Source: Candidatus Poribacteria bacterium (GTDB taxonomy: Bacteria > Poribacteria > WGA-4E > WGA-3G). Taken from it: 64,000 nucleotides of DNA. Positions within the stretch are counted from its first letter, which is position 1; each line of letters opens with the position of its first letter. The notes below the pieces were generated by a model, which had not been told where the DNA came from, did no database searches, and saw only the letters and a program-made list of their open reading frames with translations. A program made the translations under genes and the position numbers. Below are positions 52,287-61,012 of the stretch, piece by piece. The DNA lies in assembly GCA_012267415.1 (NCBI GenBank), contig JAAXGN010000094.1, forward strand, positions 1 to 64,000, written 5' to 3'.

Positions 52287-52317
52287 ACCCCAGCACCCTC
52301 AATAAGAGAGCCGGGGT
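52287..52317 (+). promoter_or_regulatory. hairpin between rplC and rplD
   Basis: ACCCCAGC can pair with GCCGGGGT (one mismatch) around a 15-base loop. No T run follows. In E. coli the L4 protein regulates its operon through a leader hairpin; whether this one has such a role is only a guess. Confidence 0.35.
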
Positions 52318-52360
52318 AATTCATGTCAAGTATTGCATATCGGAGAAAGAGAAAAAGAAA

Positions 52361-52996
52361 ATGGCAACGTTAAACGTTCATAATCGTTCGGGAGAGGTTC
52401 TTCGCGAAAAAGAACTATCGGACTCATTCATAGATGCTGAAGTCAACACTGCTGTTATACATCAATGTGTTGTGGCATATCTTGCTAACCAACGAACTGG
52501 AACTGCTTCAACAAAGAGTAGAAGTGAAGTGCGTGGAAGCGGTAGGAAGTTATACCGACAGAAAGGAACTGGCAGAGCACGTGTAGGTGACGCAAGGTCT
52601 CCAATACGTGTACACGGTGGCGTCGCGTTCGGTCCAAAACCGCGTAGTTACCGTCAGCATACGCCTAAGCAGGTCCGCCGACTTGGATTAAAATGTGCCA
52701 TTGCTGACCGTTTCCAAAATGAACAGTGTGTCCTTATTGAAGATTTCACGCTTGAACGACCGAGAACAAAGGAGATTGTTTCTCTGTTGGATGCTCTGAA
52801 CTTAGAGGGAAAAGTGTTGTTCGTTCTTGATGAGCATAACCCAAATATTTTTCTTTCTCTACGCAATATTCCTAAAGTCAATAGCTGCACCTGGGATACG
52901 CTCAATATATATCAAGTATTGTGGCATGATAAACTGGTGATTACGGAACGTGCGTCAGAGAAATTAGAAGCAAAGTTTGCAAATTTAGAAGGGTAA
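52361..52996 (+). CDS. rplD: 50S ribosomal protein L4
   Basis: A 211-residue L4, lining the exit tunnel. Family features: RTGTASTKSRSEVRGSGRKL, YRQKGTGRARVGDARSPIRV, GGVAFGPKPRSYRQHTPKQV and the C-terminal Rossmann-like part ending in LVITERASEKLEAKF. It lies 98 bases after rplC; the 5-base gap to rplW suggests coupled translation. Confidence 0.97.
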   Translation: MATLNVHNRSGEVLREKELSDSFIDAEVNTAVIHQCVVAYLANQRTGTASTKSRSEVRGSGRKLYRQKGTGRARVGDARSPIRVHGGVAFGPKPRSYRQHTPKQVRRLGLKCAIADRFQNEQCVLIEDFTLERPRTKEIVSLLDALNLEGKVLFVLDEHNPNIFLSLRNIPKVNSCTWDTLNIYQVLWHDKLVITERASEKLEAKFANLEG

Positions 52997-53000
52997 CATA

Positions 53001-53300
53001 ATGAAGGATAAATACCAAGTTATTTTAAGGCCTCATATCACAGAAAAAAGCACACTTCTCCGTGAGGATAATAAGTATTCCTTCGTTGTAAGTCGGGACG
53101 CAACGAAGAAAGATATCCGAAGAGCAGCTGAAGAAATGTTTGATATTAAGGGGAATATTATAAACGTTCACACGATGCAAGTTCGTGGAAAAGTCAAAGG
53201 CAGAATGAATCGTTATCAGAAGGGACGTAGACCCCATTGGAAAAAGGCTATTATTACTGTAACAGAAGGAACTCGAATATCGGTTTTCGAGAGTATATAA
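53001..53300 (+). CDS. rplW: 50S ribosomal protein L23
   Basis: A 99-residue L23, at the tunnel exit where trigger factor and SRP dock. It reads YQVILRPHITEKSTLLREDN, KYSFVVSRDATKKDIRRAAE, then RMNRYQKGRRPHWKKAIITV. The strand EEMFDIKGNIINVHTMQVRG is typical. Spacing to rplD is four bases. Confidence 0.96.
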   Translation: MKDKYQVILRPHITEKSTLLREDNKYSFVVSRDATKKDIRRAAEEMFDIKGNIINVHTMQVRGKVKGRMNRYQKGRRPHWKKAIITVTEGTRISVFESI

Positions 53301-53323
53301 TGTATTAATCAGAGGAATTAAAA

Positions 53324-54139
53324 GTGGCTAAGACATATAAACCTGTCACACCGAGTCGTCGGTTCATGACTGGATATACCTTTGAAGAGATTACACGGCA
53401 GAAACCTGAAAAATCGCTCGTTAAAGGGTTAAAGAAAAATGCTGGTCGTAACAGTAAAGGTCGTATAACAGTACGCAGACGCGGCGGTGGACACAAACGT
53501 AGATATCGCATCATTGATTTCAAACGTGATAAGTTTGATATTCCAGCCAAGGTAGCCTCTATTGAGTATGATCCGAACCGTTCCGCACATATTGCATTAT
53601 TGCATTACGCGGATGGGGAGAAACGGTACATCCTTGCCCCAGTCGGTTTACGTGTTGGTGATACGGTTACCTCTGGTTCAGAATCAGAAATAAGTGTTGG
53701 CAATGCATTACCGCTTGAAAAGATTCCTTTAGGTTCTTCTATCCATAATATAGAGATGCAACCGGGTAAAGGTGGACAGCTTGTGCGTAGTGCGGGTGCA
53801 TCTGCTCAGTTAGTAGATCGTGAGGGTAAATATGCCCGTATACGATTACCTTCCGGTGAAATACGTCTTGTGCTTGTAAAGTGCATGGCAACCATCGGAC
53901 AAGTTGGAAATGTGACAACGATAGTCGTCGGTAAAGCAGGACGTTCACGTTGGTTAGGCAAACGTCCAAAAGTTAGAGGCGTCGCGATGAATCCTGTTGA
54001 TCATCCTCATGGCGGTGGTGAAGGGAAAAGTTCAGGTGGTAGACACCCGGTGACACCTTGGGGAGTACCGACAAAAGGGTATCGTACAAGGAATCCTAAG
54101 AAGAGATCCAGTCGACATATCATGAGTAGACGTAAGTAA
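53324..54139 (+). CDS. rplB: 50S ribosomal protein L2
   Basis: A 271-residue L2, needed for subunit joining and peptidyl transfer. It has [40 protein letters not shown], and the conserved C-terminal [20 protein letters not shown] with the His of the active-site region, then [18 protein letters not shown]. The start is GTG with GAGGAAT upstream. Confidence 0.98.
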   Translation: MAKTYKPVTPSRRFMTGYTFEEITRQKPEKSLVKGLKKNAGRNSKGRITVRRRGGGHKRRYRIIDFKRDKFDIPAKVASIEYDPNRSAHIALLHYADGEKRYILAPVGLRVGDTVTSGSESEISVGNALPLEKIPLGSSIHNIEMQPGKGGQLVRSAGASAQLVDREGKYARIRLPSGEIRLVLVKCMATIGQVGNVTTIVVGKAGRSRWLGKRPKVRGVAMNPVDHPHGGGEGKSSGGRHPVTPWGVPTKGYRTRNPKKRSSRHIMSRRK

Positions 54140-54185
54140 AATGTCATTTCCGATTATGCATGACATGTATTAAAAGGAGACTTGA

Positions 54186-54461
54186 ATGCCGCGTTCAATT
54201 AAAAAAGGTCCCTACGTTGACGCAAAACTTGCCAAACATATGGCAGAGATGGAACAATCAGGGAGTAAACGCGTCATCCGTACGTGGGCTCGCAGTTCAA
54301 CTATTACGCCGGAATTCGTTGGACATACCGTAGCGATTCATAACGGTAAGAAGTTCTTTCCGGTTTATATAACAGAAAACATGGTTGGTCATAAACTCGG
54401 TGAATTCGCCCCAACACGGACTTTCCGTTCACACGCTGGCGGAGCATCGTCGCGGAGATAA
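54186..54461 (+). CDS. rpsS: 30S ribosomal protein S19
   Basis: A 91-residue S19 of the 30S head. It reads [20 protein letters not shown], then [20 protein letters not shown] and [41 protein letters not shown] is seven bases before the ATG. All these are standard family stretches. Confidence 0.97.
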   Translation: MPRSIKKGPYVDAKLAKHMAEMEQSGSKRVIRTWARSSTITPEFVGHTVAIHNGKKFFPVYITENMVGHKLGEFAPTRTFRSHAGGASSRR

Positions 54462-54592
54462 TCGCGTTCAGGATACATGTGTAAGTAATATCAGGTTGTA
54501 GTGCTTCTCTATTTTGAGATATTAAATCTATAATGGGAGTTTTGAAAGATACTCTCAGCAAGATAGTGTGTATAAAGTTTTAGGAGATACTA

Positions 54593-54946
54593 ATGGAAGG
54601 AAGGGCAAAGATTCGGAACGTTTCGGTAGCACCGCGTAAAGCACGACTTGTTGCCGACTTGGTCAAGAATCAGTACGTTGATGATGCCCTAAATCAACTG
54701 CTCTTTACGCATAAAGCGGCAGCCCCTGTGATTTACAAGTTGATTCAATCTGCAGCAGCAAATGTTCAGTATCAGGACCCCACAGTTGATGCCGCTAATT
54801 TGTACGTCAAAGAGATACGTGTTGATGAAGGAATTACACGAAAATGGATACGGCACCGTGCAAGAGGTATGGCTAACCGTATATTTAAGCGTCAAAGCCA
54901 TATCACTGTTGTTGTGGATGAGGAGAGCGATGATGATGTTGAGTAG
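54593..54946 (+). CDS. rplV: 50S ribosomal protein L22
   Basis: A 117-residue L22, the extended protein of the exit tunnel. It reads RAKIRNVSVAPRKARLVADL, then the loop with RVDEGITRKWIRHRARGMAN and the strand QSHITVVVDE, with an acidic tail ESDDDVE. The 131-base gap from rpsS is larger than usual, and I see nothing in it. Confidence 0.96.
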   Translation: MEGRAKIRNVSVAPRKARLVADLVKNQYVDDALNQLLFTHKAAAPVIYKLIQSAAANVQYQDPTVDAANLYVKEIRVDEGITRKWIRHRARGMANRIFKRQSHITVVVDEESDDDVE

Positions 54947-55011
54947 AAGCCGCTACTGCACACCAACGCCTTCTCAAAAACAGATGTGCAAGTGTCCAAC
55001 AGGAGGTTTGT

Positions 55012-55929
55012 GTGGGACAAAAAACTCACCCGCGCGGGTTACGCTTAGGAATAATTGAGACTTGGGATTCCAAGTGGTACAGCGACCGAGATTATGCTAA
55101 ATGGTTGCATGAAGATTTACAGATTCAGCAACATATCAAGACGAAATTGGTTCGTGCAGGCATCTCTAAAATAGAAGTTGAACGAGTTGCTGAAAAATGT
55201 AGTGTATTCATACATACCGCTCGTCCCGGTATTGTGATCGGACGACGTGGTGCTGAAACAGAGAAATTACAAGAGGAGCTTCATAAACTCGTTGGACGTC
55301 CTGTCAAAGTTGAGGTAGAGGAGATAAAAGTACCAGAACTGGATGCACAACTCCTCGCTGAAGCTGTTGCGACACAGATTGAGCGACGTACCAGTTTTAA
55401 GCAGGCGATGCGACGAAACATCGCTGTTTCAATGCAAGCTGGTGCACAAGGTGTTAAAGTCATGGTGAGTGGTAGATTAGACGGTAAAGAAATTGCACGA
55501 TCAGAATCCAGTCTGGAAGGACGAGTGCCTTTACATACACTCAGAGCTAATGTCGATTATGGGTTTACTGAAGCTAATACGACTTATGGGAAAATCGGTG
55601 TCAAAACGTGGATTTTCAAAGGTGAAATACTGGGTGTTCCTGAAGAATTAAGTGGAGAATTCGACTCCCGACAGAAACAGCAGAGCGGTAGACGGAGTAA
55701 TACAAGAGAATCACGGTCTGGTGGGGGTCAAGGCGGGAATAGGCAATCAGGAAACAGACAATCTGGGAGCAGGCAGTCAGGAAACAGGCAATCTGGGAAC
55801 AGACAGTCAGGAAACAGACAGTCAGGAAACAGGCAGTCAGGAAACCGCAATACATCACGCGGACAAAGAACACAACGAAATAACAGACAAAGACAGCAAA
55901 GAGCTGCTAACGAGCGGGATCGTAAATAA
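55012..55929 (+). CDS. rpsC: 30S ribosomal protein S3 with repeat tail
   Basis: A 305-residue S3. The first 215 residues are normal: GQKTHPRGLRLGIIETWDSK, the KH domain with RPGIVIGRRGAETEKLQEEL, and the C-terminal domain GRLDGKEIARSESSLEGRVP and TLRANVDYGFTEANTTYGKI. After that an 80-residue basic, disordered tail follows with about eight RQSG(N/S) pentapeptides (residues about 245-283), then Arg/Gln-rich sequence. S3 is usually 210-240 residues. The pentapeptides come from a 15-bp tandem repeat (55740-55852). Start GTG, AGGAGG seven bases upstream. Confidence 0.97.
   Translation: MGQKTHPRGLRLGIIETWDSKWYSDRDYAKWLHEDLQIQQHIKTKLVRAGISKIEVERVAEKCSVFIHTARPGIVIGRRGAETEKLQEELHKLVGRPVKVEVEEIKVPELDAQLLAEAVATQIERRTSFKQAMRRNIAVSMQAGAQGVKVMVSGRLDGKEIARSESSLEGRVPLHTLRANVDYGFTEANTTYGKIGVKTWIFKGEILGVPEELSGEFDSRQKQQSGRRSNTRESRSGGGQGGNRQSGNRQSGSRQSGNRQSGNRQSGNRQSGNRQSGNRNTSRGQRTQRNNRQRQQRAANERDRK
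55740..55852. repeat. 15-bp tandem repeat encoding RQSGN in rpsC
   Basis: About seven and a half units of the type AGGCAATCAGGAAAC, with A/G and C/T swaps mainly at silent positions (CAATCA, CAGTCA, CAATCT). The mixture of codon variants shows that it is maintained or is not brand new, while the unit stays in frame. Confidence 0.85.
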
Positions 55930-55990
55930 TACAATGCGGGTTCGTTTGCACCTCCGTTGGTGAATTGTTATATAAAGGAGTCATATTCAG

Positions 55991-56404
55991 ATGTTAATGC
56001 CGAAACGTGTAATGCACCGAAAAGTACACCGCGGAAAACGCAGAGGAAAACCGCGACGTGGGTCACAAATTAGTTTCGGTGAATACGGTTTACAAGCGAT
56101 GGAAGCAGGATGGATAACAAGCAACCAGATAGAATCTGGAAGGGTTGCAATTACTCGTGCTGTTCGCCGTGGCGGTAAAATGTGGATTAAGATATTCCCA
56201 CATAAACCTATCACGAAAAAACCCGCTGAAACACGCATGGGGGGTGGCAAAGGTAATCCTGAATTCTGGGTTGCTGTTGTAAAACCCGGTAGGATAATTT
56301 ATGAATTAAGTGGGGTTCCTCGTGAAGTCGCAAAAGACGCTATGGAACGGGCTGCATATAAGTTTCCAATTAAAACAAAATTTGTTGCTCGTAATGAGGT
56401 ATAG
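55991..56404 (+). CDS. rplP: 50S ribosomal protein L16
   Basis: A 137-residue L16, near the tRNA binding site. It reads [60 protein letters not shown] and [19 protein letters not shown]. An alternative ATG is two codons on. AAAGGAG precedes by ten bases. Confidence 0.97.
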   Translation: MLMPKRVMHRKVHRGKRRGKPRRGSQISFGEYGLQAMEAGWITSNQIESGRVAITRAVRRGGKMWIKIFPHKPITKKPAETRMGGGKGNPEFWVAVVKPGRIIYELSGVPREVAKDAMERAAYKFPIKTKFVARNEV

Positions 56405-56406
56405 TC

Positions 56407-56613
56407 ATGAAAGCACATGAATTAAGAGGTAGATCCACTGACGAACTGGTAACCGAATTGGAAGATTTAAAAGAGAATCTATTCAATCAAAAAGCCAGAG
56501 GTATTTTGGGTCAGTTAGAAGATACAACGCTTCTTGGCAAGCTTAGAAAAGACATTGCACGTGTTAAAACTATACTACGTGCGCGCGAATTAGAGGGCGA
56601 AAGTCAGACTTAA
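56407..56613 (+). CDS. rpmC: 50S ribosomal protein L29
   Basis: A 68-residue L29, a helical hairpin at the tunnel exit. Conserved parts: KAHELRGRSTDELVTELEDL, KENLFNQKARGILGQLEDTT and RKDIARVKTILRAREL. It begins two bases after the rplP stop. A family B hairpin repeat follows its stop by two bases. Confidence 0.95.
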   Translation: MKAHELRGRSTDELVTELEDLKENLFNQKARGILGQLEDTTLLGKLRKDIARVKTILRARELEGESQT

Positions 56614-56615
56614 AG

Positions 56616-56639
56616 GTAGTAGGCACACTCCGTGTGCCG
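56616..56639. repeat. family B REP hairpin inside the ribosomal operon
   Basis: GTAGTAG, then GGCACAC-TCC-GTGTGCC. It fills the gap between rpmC and rpsQ, two bases after the rpmC stop. A hairpin of this strength could change mRNA stability or expression between the two genes. Confidence 0.85.
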
Positions 56640-56673
56640 TAACCGAAGATAGAATATAAAGGACGAATTGGAA

Positions 56674-56943
56674 GTGGAAAAACGTAGACACCGTAAAATC
56701 CGTACAGGTACTGTTGTCAGTAATCGCATGGCGAAAACTGTTAGCGTTGCAATTGTCCGGAGTTATCAACATCCGCTATATAAAAAAGTTGTGCGATCTA
56801 CCAAAAAGATCTTGGCACATGACGAACAGAATCAATGCAATGTTGGTGATGTTGTTCAAGTGGTTGAAACTCGGCCGCTTAGTCGTCATAAACGGTGGCG
56901 GGTGCAATCTATAATATCAGCAGCACAATCTGCTACTGATTAA
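56674..56943 (+). CDS. rpsQ: 30S ribosomal protein S17
   Basis: An 89-residue S17 with an OB fold. It reads [40 protein letters not shown] and [20 protein letters not shown]. The start is GTG at 56674, ten bases after AAAGGA; a TTG two codons earlier is possible. C-terminal tail [11 protein letters not shown] is short. Confidence 0.95.
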   Translation: MEKRRHRKIRTGTVVSNRMAKTVSVAIVRSYQHPLYKKVVRSTKKILAHDEQNQCNVGDVVQVVETRPLSRHKRWRVQSIISAAQSATD

Positions 56944-56963
56944 CTTGGAAGGAAGGTACCGCG

Positions 56964-57332
56964 ATGGTTCAATCTTATACACGATTAACCTGCGCTGATA
57001 ATTCTGGTGCCAGAAATCTCATGTGTATTAGCGTACTTGGGGGTACCCGAAGACGTTATGCGCGCGTTGGTGATATAATAGTCGCAAGTATTAAAGAAGC
57101 AGCTCCGAATACACAGGTCAAAGCGGGTGAAGTTGTCCGCGCTGTAGTTGTTCGAACGGCAAAAGAATATAGACGTCCAGATGGTTCCTATATCAAATTT
57201 GATCAGAATGCAGCAGTTCTCGTCAATGCGGAGAATGAACCGAGGGGTACACGCATTTTCGGACCGGTTGCTCGTGAACTACGCGAAAAATCTTTCACCA
57301 GAATCGTTTCTCTTGCACCAGAGGTGATTTAG
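56964..57332 (+). CDS. rplN: 50S ribosomal protein L14
   Basis: A 122-residue L14. It reads [20 protein letters not shown], then [40 protein letters not shown] and the end [20 protein letters not shown]. These are the standard stretches. GGAAGG is a dozen bases before the ATG. Confidence 0.97.
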   Translation: MVQSYTRLTCADNSGARNLMCISVLGGTRRRYARVGDIIVASIKEAAPNTQVKAGEVVRAVVVRTAKEYRRPDGSYIKFDQNAAVLVNAENEPRGTRIFGPVARELREKSFTRIVSLAPEVI

Positions 57333-57344
57333 GAGGTGCAGATT

Positions 57345-57581
57345 ATGCCGAAAAAGAAAAAGCTGCATATAAAAAAAGATGATTTAGTGTTGGTCTTGAG
57401 TGGTAAAGATCGAGGTAGACAAGGCGTTGTGTTGGAAATATACCCGAAAAAAGAAAGAGCAGTTGTTGAAGGGGTTCATTTTATCAAACGCCACTTACGT
57501 CCTAATCAGATGGGACAAGGCGGGATTGTTGAACGAGAAGGAACCATTCACATCTCAAACTTAAAGAAGATTGACAGATAA
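57345..57581 (+). CDS. rplX: 50S ribosomal protein L24
   Basis: A 78-residue L24, an assembly initiator with a KOW motif: HIKKDDLVLVLSGKDRGRQG, VVLEIYPKKERAVVEGVHFI, KRHLRPNQMGQGGIVEREG. I set the start at the ATG 57345, five bases after GGAGGTG. It is shorter than most L24 (about 100), the C-terminal strands being trimmed. Confidence 0.95.
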   Translation: MPKKKKLHIKKDDLVLVLSGKDRGRQGVVLEIYPKKERAVVEGVHFIKRHLRPNQMGQGGIVEREGTIHISNLKKIDR

Positions 57582-57626
57582 ATTGTATTGTTACTTTGTA
57601 GATATTAGTTATTAGATTTGTTGTAC

Positions 57627-57648
57627 ATCTTGTAAACAACTACAAGAT
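57627..57648. promoter_or_regulatory. hairpin between rplX and rplE
   Basis: ATCTTGTA-AACAAC-TACAAGAT, a perfect eight-bp stem with a six-base loop, 29 bases before the rplE start. It has no T run. It might be a binding or processing site within the operon mRNA. Confidence 0.4.
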
Positions 57649-57676
57649 AAGCGTTAGGTCATAGGATATAAGGTTA

Positions 57677-58240
57677 ATGAGTCAATTTAAAGAATTTTAT
57701 CAAACAGAAGTTGTTCCTGCATTACAAAAAGAGTTTAGTTACAAGAATGTGATGCAAATACCGAAATTAGAAAAAATCACGTTGAATATCGGTGTTGGTG
57801 AGGCATTAGAAAACCCGAAGGCACTTGAAGATGCTGTTGAAGAGTTGACACGTATTGCGGGACAACGAGCAGTCATAACGCGTGCAAGAAGGTCTATCTC
57901 TGCTTTCAAAATTAGAGGTCCGTCAAAAAAGACACGGACCCCGGGTTCTGCAATCGGATGTAAAGTTACGCTTCGTCAGACTCGGATGTATGAGTTTCTT
58001 AACCGCCTAATTAATGTTGTGCTGCCGCAAATTCGAGACTTTCGTGGTGTTTCACCAGATGCTTTTGATGGTCGCGGGAACTACTCATTAGGATTAACCG
58101 AACAACTCATTTTCCCGGAAATTGATTATGACGATGTGAACGATATCCGCGGTATGAACGTAACGATCGGGACAACTTCAAAAACGGATGCAGAAGCGCG
58201 GGCATTGTTGCGTGAGCTCGGTATGCCGTTTAGACAGTAA
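57677..58240 (+). CDS. rplE: 50S ribosomal protein L5
   Basis: A 187-residue L5, which binds 5S rRNA. It reads [59 protein letters not shown] and [20 protein letters not shown]. The length is normal. It has a weak AAGG box before the ATG. Confidence 0.97.
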   Translation: MSQFKEFYQTEVVPALQKEFSYKNVMQIPKLEKITLNIGVGEALENPKALEDAVEELTRIAGQRAVITRARRSISAFKIRGPSKKTRTPGSAIGCKVTLRQTRMYEFLNRLINVVLPQIRDFRGVSPDAFDGRGNYSLGLTEQLIFPEIDYDDVNDIRGMNVTIGTTSKTDAEARALLRELGMPFRQ

Positions 58241-58296
58241 CCCCATTCTGATTGAATAATTGCGAAGTGCACTTAACGATTAAAGGAGTATTAAAG

Positions 58297-58482
58297 TTGG
58301 CGAGTAAATCATGGATTGCCAGAAATAAAAAAACACCTCGATTTCGCACAAGGAAATATAGTCGCTGTAAGCATTGCGGCCGAGCGCGAGGGTATCTGCG
58401 TAAGTTTGAATTATGTCGAATTTGCTTTCGTCTTTTTGCACGAGCAGGCAAAATACCTGGTGTCAGAAAGGCGAGTTGGTAA
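58297..58482 (+). CDS. rpsN: 30S ribosomal protein S14, zinc type
   Basis: A 61-residue S14 of the short zinc-binding form. It reads [20 protein letters not shown], the zinc pairs CKHC and CRIC, and the end [11 protein letters not shown]. The start is TTG at 58297 with AAAGGAG nine bases upstream; the open frame begins earlier, but those codons are not S14. Confidence 0.96.
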   Translation: MASKSWIARNKKTPRFRTRKYSRCKHCGRARGYLRKFELCRICFRLFARAGKIPGVRKASW

Positions 58483-58496
58483 GAAGGAGATTATTC

Positions 58497-58898
58497 ATGT
58501 CAATGACTGACCCAATCGCAGATATGTTAACTCGGATACGGAACGCTAATATGGCAGGACATGAACGTGTTGAGGTGTCTGCGTCAAAGGTTAAATTGGA
58601 GATAGCACGAATCTTGTCAGAAGAAGGTTTCATCAGAAACTACCGGCTAATTGATGATGGCAAGCAAGGGATCATCCGTATATATCTGAAATACGGAGCA
58701 AGTAACAAAGAAAAAGCTATTACCGATCTGAAACGTATCAGCAAACCTGGGAGACGCGTTTACGCAAAATCAGATAAATTGCCGAGAGTCTTTGGTGACC
58801 TTGGGATAGCTATTCTATCAACATCCGAGGGTGTCAAGACATCATTGGAATGTCGACGCGCCAAAGTCGGTGGCGAAGTCCTCTGCTATGTCTGGTAA
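58497..58898 (+). CDS. rpsH: 30S ribosomal protein S8
   Basis: A 133-residue S8. It reads [20 protein letters not shown], then [40 protein letters not shown] and the C-terminal [20 protein letters not shown] is seven bases before the ATG at 58497. In E. coli S8 represses the spc operon by binding its mRNA; no such site is obvious here. Confidence 0.97.
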   Translation: MSMTDPIADMLTRIRNANMAGHERVEVSASKVKLEIARILSEEGFIRNYRLIDDGKQGIIRIYLKYGASNKEKAITDLKRISKPGRRVYAKSDKLPRVFGDLGIAILSTSEGVKTSLECRRAKVGGEVLCYVW

Positions 58899-58956
58899 TC
58901 ATACGTAAAAGAAAATAAGCATACTGCAAGTTGAGATTGTAGATTGGAGATATAGA

Positions 58957-59523
58957 ATGTCACGCATTGGACAGACACCAATTCCAATTCCGAGTTCGGT
59001 GAAAGTTGATTTCAACGATAGTGGAGTTGAGGTAGAAGGGCCCAAAGGCAAATTGAATTGGGTGATACCAGACGGAATTGGTGCGAATATAGAAGACAAT
59101 GTTATCACATTAACCCGCCAGAGTGATAGGAAACAACAGAAAGCATTACACGGTTTGGCACGTAGCCTCATCGCAAATATGGTTGAGGGTGTATCTGAAG
59201 GTTTTGAGAAGAAACTACGCGTCGTGGGAACAGGTTACCGAGCTGAAGTCAATCGTCAGAATGTACTTACGCTTGATGTAGGGTATTCACACACTGTGAC
59301 ATACACACCTCCTGAAGGCATTACGTTGACTGTTGACCAATCGGAAAATATTGATGGTCAGACGCATATCCCAATTGTCGTTAGCGGTATTGATAAACAG
59401 GTTGTCGGACAGGTTGCTGCCTCTATCCGTCAAATAAAGAAACCTGAAACCTATAAACCTTCCAAAGGGATACGGTATGAAGGTGAACGTGTAAGAGATA
59501 AAGAAGGTAAAGTTGCTGGTTAA
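58957..59523 (+). CDS. rplF: 50S ribosomal protein L6
   Basis: A 188-residue L6. It reads MSRIGQTPIPIPSSVKVDFN, EVEGPKGKLNWVIPDGIG, the second domain with KKLRVVGTGYRAEVNRQNVL and the end PETYKPSKGIRYEGERVRDK. Length and sequence are standard; the segment ALHGLARSLIANMVEGVSEG is typical of the linker. Confidence 0.97.
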   Translation: MSRIGQTPIPIPSSVKVDFNDSGVEVEGPKGKLNWVIPDGIGANIEDNVITLTRQSDRKQQKALHGLARSLIANMVEGVSEGFEKKLRVVGTGYRAEVNRQNVLTLDVGYSHTVTYTPPEGITLTVDQSENIDGQTHIPIVVSGIDKQVVGQVAASIRQIKKPETYKPSKGIRYEGERVRDKEGKVAG

Positions 59524-59591
59524 TTTATCTGAAAATAGTCAGATCGTTGTGTGAAATATAACGTTGAATGTTAGGTACAGGAGGTTTTCGG

Positions 59592-59960
59592 TTGGATAAA
59601 GCGAAAAGAAAACAGTTCAGTTATCTACGACGAAAGAAGAGAGTGCGTCGCAAGATTAATGGGACGATAGAACGTCCCAGGCTTGCTGTAAATAGAAGTT
59701 TAAAGCATATCTATGCACAGATAATTGATGATGAGAATGGCGAAACATTGGTTCATGCCTCAAGTTTGTCCCCAGAAGTAAAAGGAAATACTACTGACAG
59801 TGGAAAAATAGAAATTGCACAGAACGTTGGTCAACTCATCGCTCAGAAGGCAAAAGAACGAAACATTGAGGGAGTCATTTTCGACCGGGCTGGCTATCTA
59901 TATCACGGACGAATTAAAGCTCTCGCAGAAGCTGCAAGAGAAGGAGGGCTTAAGTTTTAA
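59592..59960 (+). CDS. rplR: 50S ribosomal protein L18
   Basis: A 122-residue L18, which binds 5S rRNA. It reads [53 protein letters not shown] and the C-terminal [20 protein letters not shown]. The start is TTG at 59592, seven bases after AGGAGG; an ATG at 59568 is in frame but its extension is not conserved. Confidence 0.95.
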   Translation: MDKAKRKQFSYLRRKKRVRRKINGTIERPRLAVNRSLKHIYAQIIDDENGETLVHASSLSPEVKGNTTDSGKIEIAQNVGQLIAQKAKERNIEGVIFDRAGYLYHGRIKALAEAAREGGLKF

Positions 59961-59992
59961 AACTGCCCTAAAGTTCTTGAGAGGAGATATTT

Positions 59993-60529
59993 TTGCAAAA
60001 AGAAAGAATTAATCCTAACGATTATGAAAATGAATTTGAAGAAAGACCTATACATGTTAATCGGGTAATGCGTGTTGGGAAAGGAAGAAGAACACCGAGT
60101 TTCAATACACTTTCTGTTGTAGGCAATCGTGATGGTATTGTTGGGATCGGATTTGGGAGTGCGAGTGAAATTTCTGGTGCTCTCCGTAAGAGTTTTGCTG
60201 ATGCCCGGAAAAACCTGATTCGGGTGCCCTTAACCGGTGGTACACTTCCCCATGAAATCATTTGTGAGTTCAAGTCAGCGAAGGTTTTGCTAAAACCTGC
60301 CCGTCCTGGTACAGGAATCATCGCTGGTCACGCGACACGTGCGATATTAGAACACGCGGGTGTCACTGATGCGCTGACAAAATGCTTATCTTCAAGAAAT
60401 GTCAAGAATATAGCAGAGGCAACGATGATCGGTCTGAGAAGTCTCAAAGATGTTAATGAAGTCGCGCGAATTCGCGGCAAAACGGTAGATGAACTATTTC
60501 ATAAACACATCAACAATTCTGATAGTTGA
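59993..60529 (+). CDS. rpsE: 30S ribosomal protein S5
   Basis: A 178-residue S5 involved in decoding accuracy. It contains RPIHVNRVMRVGKGRRTPSF, GIVGIGFGSASEISGALRKS, LTGGTLPHEIICEFKSAKVL and RPGTGIIAGHATRAILEHAG. Start TTG, GAGGAG six bases upstream. rpmD (L30) usually follows; here rplO begins 36 bases later and L30 is absent. Confidence 0.96.
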   Translation: MQKERINPNDYENEFEERPIHVNRVMRVGKGRRTPSFNTLSVVGNRDGIVGIGFGSASEISGALRKSFADARKNLIRVPLTGGTLPHEIICEFKSAKVLLKPARPGTGIIAGHATRAILEHAGVTDALTKCLSSRNVKNIAEATMIGLRSLKDVNEVARIRGKTVDELFHKHINNSDS

Positions 60530-60565
60530 GCTTACGCAATCATACCTTAAGGAACAATAGAATCA

Positions 60566-61012
60566 ATGAAACTTAATGAACTCAAACCTGCTCCAGGGTC
60601 AAAACGGAAACGAAAACGCGTTGGACGAGGCCGGGGGTCAGGATATGGTGGTACTTGTGGACGTGGACATAAAGGGCAGAAATCGCGTTCTGGCGGGTCA
60701 ATACCTGCTTGGTTTGAAGGTGGACAGATGCCTTTAGTCAGAAGGGTACCGAAGCGGGGACCAAGGAGACTTGGACATAAACGTTTAGTCTATGATGTTG
60801 TTAATATAAAAACGTTAAACCTCTTTGATGAAGAGGTAGAGGTGAACCCTGAACTGCTTCGCAAAGTCGGTATTATAAAAAAGAAAAATGCCCGTATTAA
60901 GATACTCGGGGATGGTGAGTTGGATAAACAACTAAAAGTGCGTGCACACAAGTTCTCAAAATCCGCAATTGAGAAAATTGAAGCAAAAGGCGGCACAGTT
61001 GAGGTGATATAA
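60566..61012 (+). CDS. rplO: 50S ribosomal protein L15
   Basis: A 148-residue L15. It reads [60 protein letters not shown] and the C-terminal [20 protein letters not shown]. Its stop directly precedes the secY GTG with no spacer, pointing to coupled translation. Confidence 0.97.
   Translation: MKLNELKPAPGSKRKRKRVGRGRGSGYGGTCGRGHKGQKSRSGGSIPAWFEGGQMPLVRRVPKRGPRRLGHKRLVYDVVNIKTLNLFDEEVEVNPELLRKVGIIKKKNARIKILGDGELDKQLKVRAHKFSKSAIEKIEAKGGTVEVI

Noticed and set aside
55740..55852. The 15-bp repeat as a CRISPR or mobile repeat
   Set aside because: It is tandem, in frame and within rpsC, encoding RQSGN units; it is a protein tail repeat.
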